A stretch of 64,000 bases of DNA from Heliocidaris tuberculata (Eukaryota > Echinodermata > Echinoidea > Camarodonta > Echinometridae), in the NCBI GenBank assembly GCA_025618425.1, contig CM046839.1, forward strand, positions 588,784 to 652,783, written 5' to 3'. Position numbers and translations under genes: made by a program. The notes beneath the pieces were generated by a model. That model saw only the letters and a program-made list of their open reading frames with translations, ran no database searches and was not told the origin of the DNA. How positions within the stretch are numbered: the stretch's first letter is position 1; each line of letters starts with the position of its first letter. Of the stretch, positions 24,524 to 36,900 are shown in pieces.

Positions 24524-26013
24524 AGGTTCCCTTCTATGAAATTCTAATTCTTGTTATTTTGTACATGATACTCATCTAAATTGAAAAATGACATCCGTTT
24601 GCAATGAATACGTATCTGAATATTTTTAAAATAATATTTCCCCCACGTATTCAGGCCTAAACGAGTCTGCTAAGCTCCGCCCCCTTTTAAACCCCGAATT
24701 CTCGTTCTTCGAGCATGATTGACGTGTGACGTCACAAACCGACATCGCCGGTGCTTGTTTACAATATCTAGCATATATCACGCGTGCAAACTAACTTGCA
24801 GTTAGATACCACCTCGAAAACCACCTCTAAATCGAAGTATGCCGCAACGCTGTGTCTTTGCAGGTTGCAGCAACATCACAAAGGAGGGTGTAAGTCTACA
24901 TTTATTCCTCAAAGACCCAAATATTAGAAGAAAATGGACCTCAAATGTGAAACTAACTCGCGTCAATTGGAAGGGGCCGAGTGACCGCAGTGTCCGTGTG
25001 TTCCGAGCACATTTGTGCGGAGGACTTCCTCGATAGTACGGGGCTGCATGCGGCGTTTGGCATCAAGAAGAGGCCGTCCCTGAAGCAAGATGCCATCCCC
25101 AAAATCAAACTTGATCTACGGTATCTATTGATCATATATCTATTGATCAACTATCACTGTACCTACACTAACTAAGTCTACCGGTACTTATTATTCATAG
25201 CAGCACAATGAAAACATGCAAGGTAACAGGAGAGCTAAGGGTTTTCTGGATATCAATGTTAGAATTTACTAGAAACAAAACGCTACCACCCCATGCACCA
25301 GTAAAACCCTACCCAAGCCCAAGCCAGGCAGGGTCAGCAGGCGAACGACCGAACGGCACGGCGTGTACACCTGCGCACGTCGAGCTCACTGCCTCGATCA
25401 GCTATCAGCTCAGCCTCATCAGGACTGGGGCATTTTGCAAGCGCAAACAAGATTCATAATTGGTGGATATGCGTAAATTAAAATTTAATCGGCAATCTAA
25501 TTATCAAAAGGAATTACTAGTTATAATTCCCAAGTCTCCCGTCGATATCTTCTCCGTTATTGAAATCAGGGACGTCTCTGTCATATAATCAGAATCCGAC
25601 ATGTCTGGTTCAACAAATACGGCCGTGCCCCTAATTCCTCTTTTATTTCTTCTGTCTGAAGAAGATGTTATCGTTCGTTGATATAGGATTAAAAAAAAAC
25701 TAAAATGAAGGGCTGTAATGGCACGAAGTCGAAGCTAGGATCTACACGAAGTCGAAGCTAGTACACGAAGTTCAATAGCCTACACACACACTTTCAGCTT
25801 GCGTGGAGTCAAGCATTCTGAGTGTGACGTCACATGACGTCATCGATCGCTGGACCGATTTTCCAAAATTTTTAGGGGCGTTCCCAATTAATTTTTTATT
25901 TTCAAGTTTACAGATTAATGAATGGAATTCAGGTAAAATGGTTGACAGATCTGGATTCACAGTAGAAAAGTCTACTAATTGAAGTTCCTTTGTAATTCCA
26001 TAAAAGGGAACCT
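24524..26013 (+). mobile_element. TTAA-flanked DNA transposon carrying a THAP-domain ORF (Kolobok-like, degraded)
   Basis: TTAA flanks at 24520-24523 and 26014-26017 enclose inverted termini AGGTTCCCTTCTATGAAATT and (inward from the right) AGGTTCCCTTTTATGGAATT. The 1.49-kb body contains the broken THAP ORF at 24839-25131. Kolobok-superfamily transposons are known to combine TTAA target sites with THAP-bearing transposases, which fits; only the N-terminal part of a transposase remains. Confidence 0.72.
24839..25131 (+). pseudogene. THAP (C2CH zinc finger) domain ORF, frameshifted
   Basis: ATG opens MPQRCVFAGCSN, giving the first two zinc cysteines (5 and 10). GVSLHLFLKD and RRKW follow, as in THAP domains. 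The frame is then disrupted near 24995-25005: the second half (CSEHICAEDF, then DAIPKI at the AVPTIF position) continues in another frame, shifted by one base. With both frames, the C-x4-C ... C-x2-H pattern and the conserved Trp and Phe are all present. It lies inside the TTAA-flanked element, so a decayed transposase start is the simplest reading; a host THAP exon is less likely. Confidence 0.72.
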
Positions 26014-26631
26014 TTAAGCAAAATGTACATATATACCGGTAATGTGCATGTACTTCGATTCTTACTGGCTGGCTCAACCGCCTCAATTTTTTTCTCAGTG
26101 CGCCACATGCACCTTATATATAATCATTGCTCATATGTTTTTACACAAAACCTATATTTATGAAACAAATCTATTCCTTCATCACAAACTAAGAAAATGA
26201 AAAATTATGAGATATTCTGTACCGAGAAAATGGGAGAAGAGATAGCAAGATACGTTACGGAGTTGCCAATTTGTGTTTGATTGATTACAACTTCTAAAAT
26301 TCATAACTTTCTTATTTTTCATGAGATTTTGCTTAAGCTATCAATCTGTTTTTCTCATTTTCCTTTTTTTATTAAAATCAACTTAATACCAGGATTGACT
26401 TTCCCTTTAAGGGGTCAAATTTCATAGGTTATGGTGTGACCAGGGTCCATTGGGTGACTATCATGAATATTTCGGGACTGGCTCCTGGCCTATGTGTTTT
26501 ACAAAAGACAATGTAAACTCCCTGTAGGACCTATCCGATGGTCACCAATTCAGGGGACGGGAGTGCCTCTCCTATTCCCGGAGTATGTCCGCCCCCCCCC
26601 CTCCCACCCGATAATTAGAAATACCCCCTTT

Positions 26632-26714
26632 TGTGTGTGTGTGTGTGTGTGTGGGTGGGTGGGTGGGTGTGTGTGCGTGCGCGTGTGGGTGTGTGTGTGT
26701 GTGTGTGTGTGTGA
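26632..26714. repeat. (GT)n microsatellite
   Basis: About 80 bp of GT repeats with GGGT and GCGT interruptions, intergenic. Confidence 0.9.
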
Positions 26715-27673
26715 ACCGCTTGGATAGATAGCCTATGTGATCGAAATTACTTTAAAAGAGCTGTTCCAAACCGCAAATTTCTTCCTCGTTCGCCGCATGC
26801 GACCTCGTAAAATAATAGACATAATTTTTTTTTTTTTTTAATAAATATTTACATGTTTTATTAGATCATCAGAATCACAAATTTACATATAATTGTTACA
26901 GAGATTGGAATGAACAGAGACAACAAATACAGAAAAACATCAACAAAAATAATATAAATTTAAACCCCCTCCCCCCCCCCCCTCATAAAAAAAAGAAAAA
27001 AAAAAAAATAGACATAATTTACTGAGGAATCCTCCAAAATGCAAAGTTTTTATACTAAAAAATACAACATCTTTTTTTTTTGGGGGGGGGGATGAACCGT
27101 TACGAACCCTTGACCCTTCCCCCCCCCCCCCCCCCCCCCAGTTCCCCCGGCCGTGACAAAAAATCACCACCGGGTCTAGATATTTTGATGACACACTTAA
27201 ATTGTCTCTATATTTTTAAGTGTCCAAATACTTGCTCGTTCGCTCACAAAACTTAGAAACTGGAAAATTAATATTCGTTGCCAGACGGTATACGACACAG
27301 AGTCTATTAAAATACGAAACGATGAAAATCGTTCTTCGTGAAAGTGTAATTTGGTCTGTAAATTTAGACTATTAATGTTGATCCCTGGCCATCAACAGAT
27401 TCTAATGTCAATTCCAATGGCTCTTTACCACTGAGAAGCTAGTGGGAGGGGTCAGGTAGGGTACAGAGCCGTCCAATCAGAATCGGGAATTCGGGCCGGC
27501 CCACATGCAGAGCTAGCGCTAGACAATAGAGTGAATGAACTTTTTTATTATTATCTACATAATTTAACATACACTGGATGGGCCCTCATCCATCGACGCT
27601 GTATATATATGCTGCGCTGCGCAGAGGTAAAGGCCAGCACCTAGCTATAGCAGCATAGCGCCTCATGCATGCA

Positions 27674-27681
27674 GTATAAAG
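27674..27681 (+). promoter_or_regulatory. BHMT: Candidate BHMT TATA box
   Basis: GTATAAAG sits ~160 bp upstream of the BHMT start codon. A start site ~30 bp downstream would give a ~130-nt 5' UTR without intervening introns. Supported only by position and sequence. Confidence 0.4.
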
Positions 27682-27837
27682 TGCAGTGAATGCATAACAA
27701 CTCTTTCTTTGCATGCAATACAACAAGTCCAAGAGCACCTCCATCCCAGCTCATCTCACGCCGTCGAATCGGGGAGATTCTTATCAGCAATACCACAGTT
27801 CTCATTTTTAATTTCTTGAGAAACAGGCAGAGTCAAG

Positions 27838-27864
27838 ATGTCGGATGCCAAGAAACCAAAGACA
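27838..27864 (+). CDS. BHMT: BHMT exon 1
   Basis: Nine codons, MSDAKKPKT, ending at donor gtgagt in phase 0. A short lysine-rich leader like the vertebrate start. Confidence 0.85.
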
Positions 27865-27922
27865 GTGAGTTTTGTTTTATTTTGTTATTTGCATTTGAAT
27901 TGTCAGTGGAATGGAGACGTTG

Positions 27923-27954
<32 letters not shown>

Positions 27955-30900
27955 GTCATTGACATTGTCAATCTCAAGAATGTTGTTGAAACTCATTATT
28001 AACAGTTAGATCTGGTTAGAGTAAGAGACCACAATCATGACAATAATGGTGGAGTCGTCACTTATGGTGGAAATGTAATGGTGGTTTACGGTTATCTCCA
28101 ATAACCTCGCATAAGTGTGAGTGGTTAGGGTCTATCTACGATTATAGTTAAACTGCAGGGAGCTCCAACGCGTAGCGTTGCACGCGTTGCTTTGGAGCTC
28201 CCTGGAGTTACGATTAAGCTTTAAAGGGAAATCCAACCTTAATAGCAAGTTGCTTTGAAAGAAAGAGGAAAAATCAGAGACAGAATTCGGACAGAATTTT
28301 CGGTCTAAGCCACCTCCAGAACTGCCGGACTCTGGCACACTTTCTCAAAGTCCTCATGATGTGTGATGCATGTCACATCTTCTGGGATGGTCATTATCTC
28401 GAACTTCACTTCCCGGCAGCAAACATTTTCTATCTCAGCTGGCATGCGCTGGCAACATGTACATTCACACCAGCGTTCGACACCCTGCGTCAAACGGGAT
28501 GGAGCTGGCGCAGGCCTCTGCCTCAGGACCGGTGGAGCTGGCACAGGGACGGAGTCTTGTTCTTCCTCATCACTGTCACTGGCACGATCATGGCCACGGC
28601 GAAGACGGGGAGCAAAGTCATATGCCACTGGACCATTTCTTCGACCAGAAAATCCCACATTCATCTCCTTAGCTTAGATTACAAGCTTATTGAAGAATGT
28701 GATCAGATTTTCCTTGAAGATTAAACAGAAATTTATGTTAATGTCGTACTTGCTATCGCGAACGTAAACAATACAGCTAGCTGCATATTGGCTTTAGCTT
28801 TCCGCGCGTGCCTTAAAGTACACGCATAATGGGAAGCACGTACGAACGATGACAAACAGTAGTGCCAATTTTAATTTTATTAATTCCATCAATTGTGAAA
28901 AAATTTTGCTAAAGCACTTTATTTTTTCAGCAGATAATATTCAAAAATACAAAAAACTGAAAAATTAATAAAATTTTCTTTTTGTCATACATAATTGTCT
29001 CACAAATAGCATTTTTATAGGCGCTGTGAAAGCGATCTGTGTATTGCTCCATATCGGCATTACCGTAATTTGCAGTTGTGCTGCAGTGACGTAACGGTAT
29101 TTTGCGGATCGTACTAGTAGATATTGTAATATTTATTTTTTTGAAATCGAGATCTACGCTTTTATTGACCTGAGCGATGAGTTTTTTGGTTAATCTGACT
29201 AGTTTTATAACATTAAAAATTATAAAAGTGCTAAAATTTGTCAGTGGCGTCTTCTTTTAAGTGTAAAATGATTTTGGTTTGTTTTTCTACATTGTCAAGA
29301 TATGCCCACTTATTTAAGATTTGCCATTTATTGAAATCTATTTTTTTTCCTGGTTTATCAAATATCAATTTCATTTTTATTCAACTAGGGTTGTATTGTA
29401 ACCTAACAATTATAAATGATAGTCAATATTATGTAAGATGGCAATAAACAACATTTGCTGAAACCAACCTAGTTGTTATTTGATATGGGATTTTCACTGG
29501 AATATATAGCTAACAATGTGAACATTCTATCAAGTGTTGGAACTTCTCATGGGTCGATTTCCGCTATGCTTCAGGAACCTGTGCTATTTGCCAACCAACT
29601 GTTTGAAGATGCAAATTATCACTGCTGCCTGCCAACCTGGCAGATAAGTTGTTTGCCCAGGGGCCTGTTGCTCAAAACTTGCGTTTAAACGCAAATCAGG
29701 AAAATCAAACGCAACTTTATTTTCAGCCAATCAGAAGTGCAAATTTAGGACTTGCGTTTGATTTTTAGGAGTTGTGATTAAACGCAAGTTTTGTGCTGGT
29801 AAGTGTGTCTTGCTTGGCGAGAGGACCAGCTAGGCCATTGCTGAATGATAAAACTGATTCTCTACACTACTCCGATCTTTTACATATCAAAGGCATTCCA
29901 ATATTGCAGCAAGTGAATCATTTAGCAGTACATGCTGCCATGCTGCCATGCTGCCAGAAGGGTGTATGCATGTTGTGCAGTTCTGCTAAATGCAGACACG
30001 CACTATTGTATTAAGCAGAAGGTCATTTGTATTAAAACAGCCGTAACTTCAAAAATATGTTCCTATTTGATACAAAAGTACTAATATTAATTAGTTACCA
30101 TCCATTTTCACTCTTTTATTAGTCGTTAAAGAGAGAAATCTGTCATGTATAATAAATGCAATTACATGTATGTATAGAGCAATCAAAACCTTTGGAACAA
30201 GTTACCAGAAATTTGCTTTATGGCATGCTCGTGTACTAACGCCTTTCTGCCAGCCACATGACGATTTAAAGTCACCAAGCTGCAGTATAGGGTGAATTAC
30301 CTTCACTTGTATAAAAAAAAAAATGTATGCTTCAGAGTTCAGTCATGAACTTGTGGTTTTGTCAGATTTTCAAGTAATAATAACGATAATAATAGTTACA
30401 TTTTTAAAGCGCTTACTACTACATTTATAAGCACTTTCTTACAATTCAAATAGAAACTGGGTTGAACCAGTTGAGCCAAAGGCATCAGGAAAGTTTGCTT
30501 TGCAGAGGTCAAAGGAACTCCACCCCCTGGGTAAACCTTTGTTGGAATATTCTGCAAACACAGACCCTGTGTACACAAGACACTTAAAGGGGAAGTTCAC
30601 CCCGAAGATTACTTGAGTTTAAAAAATGCAGAAAAAATAAAGAAAAATATTGGCAAAAGTATGGACTTTTGAAGTTTTGATTTTGTGACGTCACATGCGA
30701 GCAGCTCCTCCATTATGTAATGTGATAAATATTCCATAAAATACAGTTTTCTCAGAAAATTTATAATATTTTCGCCTGTGCATTTGATATATTGTCAGAA
30801 ATGTTATTCAATACTAGATTCTGATAAGAAACAGTATTAATTTATCGTGGAACGTTAAAAAATGCAAATATATGGAATATTTATTACATGACCAATGGGC

Positions 30901-33900
30901 AGCTGCTCGCATGTGACGTCACGAATCCAAAACTTTAAATACTCATAACTCTTTTATTATTTGACCGATTTTCATCAAACCTTCGCCAATATTTTTCTTT
31001 ATTTTTTCAGCATTTTTTTAAACTCAAGTAATCTTCAGGGTGAACTTCCCCTTTAATGTTTTACACAAGTAATTGTCATTCTATCTGTGGAATACAAATG
31101 AAGTGCCCTATGTTTACAGAGATAAGTGAAGGGGTGTATTTGATGAAAACAGAACAAGGAGCAATGTTTGAATTATGAATATTGAGGATAAAATTCTAAG
31201 AAGGTTGAGGCATTCCTCTCGCTCTAGATAGCCATGACCTGTAACCCCAGTGTGGAGGTTTTATACAGATGTTTCCGCCTTTCCCTGATCACATTCATAT
31301 AGTAAGCCAAGTATATCAGCTATCTGCTATGATCTAGTTAGAGATGAAAATCTTATGCAGGTGCTTTTATTTCCCTTTCCTATAATTTTCTTGCCTGTAA
31401 ATCTGCCTTTATTGTTCTACACTAACTTAAATTAGAACATTCATTGTAAGCCTACAGTACCTGGCAGAAATACAACCAAAAACAATGGCAACAATCTGTA
31501 CACAGTACAGTGCACATGATCTTCTGTTTTTTGTTTTTTGTTTTTTTTCTTTTTTAAACTGATAAGAGCATGCACAAATAAGCGAAATCCCTAGTGTCAG
31601 AAGCATGTGTACATTCATGTTATGATAGATTTATTGGACATTTTGTTTGATTTTGTCATTTTTAAACATCGAGGGTTCATGCTCTGGAAAGGTGGTATGT
31701 GGTAAGATGAAATCATGACTATCCTTTTCCTTTTCCTTGTAGTCTATTGTCTTTTGACTCCTATCTTAAGTGACTTGCATATAATTAAACTTTTGAACTT
31801 CTTGTTTTTCATAAAATGTGTTTTAATGATTATCTGCGAAGTTCTGTTCTGAGAGAAAGAGAGAGGGAGAAAGAATATTTTTTTTTAAAGATAATTGTCT
31901 TGCTGGCAATAATACTTTTTGTTCTTGCTTTTTAATATTTCTATGCCAAGTTTGAAAATGCTGAAACATTAATAAGTGTCTGTATTTGTCTCTGCTTAGG
32001 ACAAGAAGGGATTCTTGGAGCGTCTTGAGGCAGGCGAGTTGGTGATCGGTGATGGAGGCTACGTGTTTGCTCTGGAGAAGCGTGGTTACGTCAAGGCTGG
32101 ACCATGGACTCCAGAGGCAACCGTAGAATACCCAGAGGCTGGTGAGTAGTAGTGGTTTTATGAAGAGATACTGATGGGTTTCATGGTCCTGATTGTTGTT
32201 AGACAAGTCCAAAGTATGTCCCATATATTACCAAGTATTGTGGAATTGTGAATATAAATTGACATGAAAATACCAATTTAGTTCCAGCAGGGCTCTCAGG
32301 TTGATTTGATAAAGTCATTAGATATACTAAATTCTCAAATGTGGTCGGTAATGTGTAACAAAAGAGCTTGGACTTGCCCTATTATATCCTTGGATATTTA
32401 GCATTCAACATGTGTGCTGAAGGGGTGTGGTATTTTGCTTTTTTACTTAACTTATTTTAGGAGAACTTCACTTTTGTAAATGTGTTTCATAGCCCATTCA
32501 TAGCAACTAGAATATTTGAAGCATCGTGTAGGCCTTACTTTTGCTGATTTTTCATGACGCTTTCTTTGTGGATCTATGGGTCAAGGTATAGCCTTTTAAG
32601 AAAGATATATCAGTATTGTGAAGCGTTTGTATGATATACATGCATGTGTAACTTTTTTTTCACATTCAGATGTTTTTCATTTATTGAAAACTTGTTGCCT
32701 TTTTACTTATTCTGGATGTACCATAATTAAGTTACTAGTATATGTATTAGCAGGGATTTATGGCCTATTGAATCCAACCCAATTCATAGTGTGTTATTTT
32801 AAATGCATTGGGGGAGGGGGGGACATATCAATTTTATTGTGCAAATTTGTCCATTTTGGTCTCTTTGATTAAACCCAATCTGCCTTTCAGATTTATCTTT
32901 ATTATGCAACCTTTGTTTGATTAGTAGGGCAAACTGTCTTCAGAGCAAAGCTATTTTATATCTCTTGTACCTTATGTTTGTAATTGTCTTAGCATTGTCT
33001 CATAGCCTTATCACCCAATAAATGTACTGACCTGGTAAAATTCTCTGTTTCGTGTGCAAAATGTTGACCCATGGTTTTGATGCTAGTGTCTATATAATAG
33101 GGATGGGTCATTTGTATTTGATGCAAATATATACCTTTGTGTATGTATCAGCATAATCTCTCTTTCCCTATAATAGAGGGAAAAAAAAACAAAATTGGCA
33201 ATATATTTATCCTAATAAACTAAAGGGACTAGACAAAATGGAGGGTATGAAAATGAAAAGGAATGAACAGAAGAATGAGAAATTAGTTCACAGATAGGAG
33301 AATATGAACTAAGAAAGTTCACCCTTGAAAAAAACCCAGAATGCATTAAATTTCTGTTCACTGTCTTGGGCTGTAGGTAGAGGTAAAAGGTTTGAATTTC
33401 AGAGATACTAAATCAATGTTTGTTGTTCAAGTATCTAGTACTGTAAGGTTCATGAAGGACCAGTTATCCTGATCCATAATCACTCAATATTCATTCATAA
33501 AATGCACTTGTATGCAAGTACTTAACTAAATTGGAGCCTGTAACATTACCATATATTGAATCTTTTTTTTGTTCTTGTAGTTCGTCAGCTCTCCAAGGAG
33601 TTCCTCCGTGCTGGAGCTGACATAATTCAAGCTTTCACATTCTACGCCAGTGATGACAAACTGGAGAACCGTGCAAACAAATCCCTGGAGAAGCACACTG
33701 TAAGTATTCCTTTAAAAATATTCCGAACCATCTCCACCAAATGAATGCCATTGCACAAATTTATAAAGAACCATTTAAGGATAAAATAGGACCAAATCTA
33801 AGGGGCATTGTACCTATAAACAGTATTCAACAAATATGTTAACTTGTCATTGGAATATGTTCAGAACCCATTTGTTTTTTCTTGAAATCCTTTTTATTTT

Positions 33901-36900
33901 CTCCAAATTTACTGCCTGTTGATAATGTTATCAGTGCTTAGATTTCTTGTAATATTCACATAATTATTTATTACATGTGATCTTACTCAAAGATCAACCT
34001 TTTTTTAGCTGTCTCAGGTTATATCTATGTGCAACATATTTGCAGATACAATTTGCCATTGCTTATATTTTATGCTTTTTTTTTCTTTTCTTTTTTTTAA
34101 TCTGAAGGGAGCCATGATCAACCAGAAGGCATGTGATATTGCTAGTGAAGTTGCCGCGATCGGCAATGGAAACGGACCTGGTCTGTTTGCTGGAGGTGTT
34201 TGCCAGACACCTGGCTACCTCTCTGGTGCTACCAAGGAATCTGTCCAAGCCATCTTCCGCAAACAGGCAGATGTATTTGTTAAAAACAAAGTGGACTTCC
34301 TTCTTGCTGAGGTAATTGAATAAGGGGTTATGGGACGTTGGTAAAAATAGCTTTATTCTCCGTTTCACATTTCAAGATTTATCAATGCGGTGACAATTTG
34401 AAATTGATTATAACATGATTGCCAACAGAAAATATTGGTTTTTATTGGTGAAAATTTGTTTATTTCCAAGGAGTAGATCATTTGGATAAGCCATATTCTG
34501 TTCAGTTATCATTCAAAAGCAGGATTTATATGTGTAGTGGACTTATGTTTCATTGATTCTCATATGAGGGAGCCCAAATCTGAAATATTGAATGCCTTGT
34601 AGTCAGGCTAGATAAAGTTTAAAGTCCATTTACAATGAAGAACAGGAAAGAATCAGTTTGAATCTATTTAACTGTTACTGTGGTGTGATACTTTAACATA
34701 TTTGGTAATGAAGCTCTTCATGCTTAGTATTACTCTTAAATCATAAGGTTTTGCAATCGAAATGTTTTTTTAATACTTTGTATTTGGTTAAAAATGAGGG
34801 AGCCTGCTATTCTTCAAATAACCCTGATCAGAATACACATGAATAGTTGATATTTTTATGTAAGCAAATTTAGGTAGTGTTAGATGTGCATATATCTTGA
34901 GATAAGCTATTAGAGGTTTAATTCTGCCTGATATTGAATTAATCTAAATATTAATTGTTGATATTTTTATGCCTCCGCCCACCGAAGGTGGTGCCGGAGG
35001 CATTATGTTTTCGGGTTGTCCGTCCGTCCTTCAAACTTGGTATTGGTATGTATCACCATAAGAAGACGATCTTATCAGATGTTTGGGTACATAGTTCAAA
35101 GGTCAAGGTCACAGAGGCCAATTTTTCTGAAATTTCAGGTGTTACGCTCGTTCTAGCGATAACTCAAGAACCATTTGAGGTATGAACTTCAAACTTTGTG
35201 CTAATATGTATCACTATAGGAAGATAATCTGATTAGATTTTGGGGTATGTAGGTAAAAGGTCAAGGTGACAGAGGCCAATTTCTGAAATTTCAGGTGTTA
35301 GCTTCTTTCTCGCGATAACTCAAGAACCATTTGAGGAATGAACTTCAAACTTGGTGCAAGTATGTATCACCATAGGAAGAGGATCTGAGTAGATATTGGG
35401 GTATGCAGGTCAAAGGTCACAGGTCAATTTCTGAAATTTCATTTGTTAGCCTTGTTAATGCGATATCTAAAGAACCATTTGAGGTATGAACTTCAAACTT
35501 GGTGCAAGTATGTATCACCATAGGAAGAGGATCTTATTAGATTTTGGGGTATGTAGGTCAAAGGTCAAAGGTTACAGGTCAATTTCTGAAATTTCATGTG
35601 TTAGCCTTGTTAATGCGATATCTAAAGAACCATTTGAGGTATAAACTTCAGACTTGTTACTAGTATGTATCAGCATAGAAAGACAATCTGGTTAGATTTT
35701 TGGATACGTAGGTCAAAGGTCATAGAGGTCAATTCTGAAATTGTAGGTTTTAGCCTTAACGTGATATCTCAAGAACCATTTCTTGAGAACTAGTATGCAT
35801 CACCATAATGAGACGAACTGATTAGATTTCTGTTCACATAGGTCAAAGGTGACAGGTCATAGAGGTCATTATACAGGTGTATGTGAAATTAATGTTTTTT
35901 TTACCTTTGTTATCACCATATCTCAACTATTTTGTATTCATGACTAGGAGGAGATAAAGTGATCAGACTTTTGGGTTATAAGGTGTAAGGTCAAATGTCA
36001 AAGAGGTCAGTTAACATGTAATTAGAGGCTTTTTATTCTGGTTATCACAAGATTTCAAGAACACTTTGAGCCATCAACTGAATTTAGCCGAGGCATATGG
36101 GAGACGCAGTTGCATTCATCTTGTTTCAAATGTGGTGCTTTCTGGTTACTACCAAGTATGTAGTTTACAAATTGACAAGTTTTACGAAACATATGTTAAT
36201 TTATGCCTATTTTTCCATTAAGATGGAATCTTCAACTCTTTGGATCCATGTAGCTTCATAAAAGTTCTCTGGGTAGTCTACTCTTCATTGATTTCGTTAT
36301 GAGAATGTTATCTTTTTTCAGTACTTTGAGCATGTAGAAGAGGCTGAATGGGCTGTAGAAGAACTGAAGAAGACTGGTATTCCTGTAGCTTGCTCACTGT
36401 GTATTGGACCAGAAGGTGATATGCATGGTGTATCAGCAGGAGATTGTGCTGTCAAGATGGCAAATGCTGGTAAATATTAAACATTTATTTTTAAACCATT
36501 GGAAACCTGTGGCAACTGTATGGTTCCTGTATGAAGCCTTAGGAAAGGAGAGAAATCAAGTTTGCATAGTATATCTAATCATAGAAAACAGAAATAAGGG
36601 GTTTTTGTCTTCATAACATGATATCTGGTCATCATTATTGTATTAGGAAAATAATACTTATTTGTTTTACTTATCTATTCAATTTGTTGTAAATAGAATA
36701 AACTCTTTCCCTCTCCATCTTTCTTTCTCTTTCGCTCACTCATTCTTACAGCCTTGCTCTCAATAATCCACTTTCTATCTTTCCACCACCTATTACCCCT
36801 CCCCACCCCTAATTCTATGTCTGTGTAACTTACTTGTATCCTCCTTTTTCCACTCTAATCCAAATCTTATATTTGTGTGTATAAGTACCTTTTGACGATG

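Larger units (their letters stand above)
20225..27837. other. Divergent intergenic region between DMGDH and BHMT
   Basis: 7.6 kb holding both promoters. Near DMGDH lies a GCGCTGCGCTGCGC-like motif (~20407-20422), and a similar GCTGCGCTGCGC occurs upstream of BHMT (~27611-27622). Between them are a degenerate minisatellite (21180-22070), TTAA-flanked transposons (23479-23873 and 24524-26013), TA and GT microsatellites and several homopolymer runs. I recognise no additional host gene. Confidence 0.7.
27865..31999 (+). other. BHMT: BHMT intron 1 (4.1 kb)
   Basis: Holds a (TCAA)n microsatellite, the two-module motif shared with DMGDH intron 1 (28095-28214), an antisense P2X7-like Cys-rich ORF (28305-28664), a MITE (29660-29799), a retroposon tail (~30370-30430) and a TTAA-flanked MITE (30588-31052). 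No other coding exon seen. Confidence 0.8.

Noticed and set aside
25772..26086. 104-codon minus-strand ORF
   Set aside because: It crosses the right terminus of the THAP-bearing transposon, with no homology pattern.
26395..26417. Possible right end of another TTAA element (ctttccctttaa)
   Set aside because: A convincing matching left end was not found, and the 24524 element pairs far better with 26013. The similar left-like end at 28221 also lacks a partner.
28356..28724. Plus-strand ORFs of 100-122 codons in BHMT intron 1
   Set aside because: Antisense shadows of the Cys-rich minus-strand ORF; no recognisable domain and no splice context.
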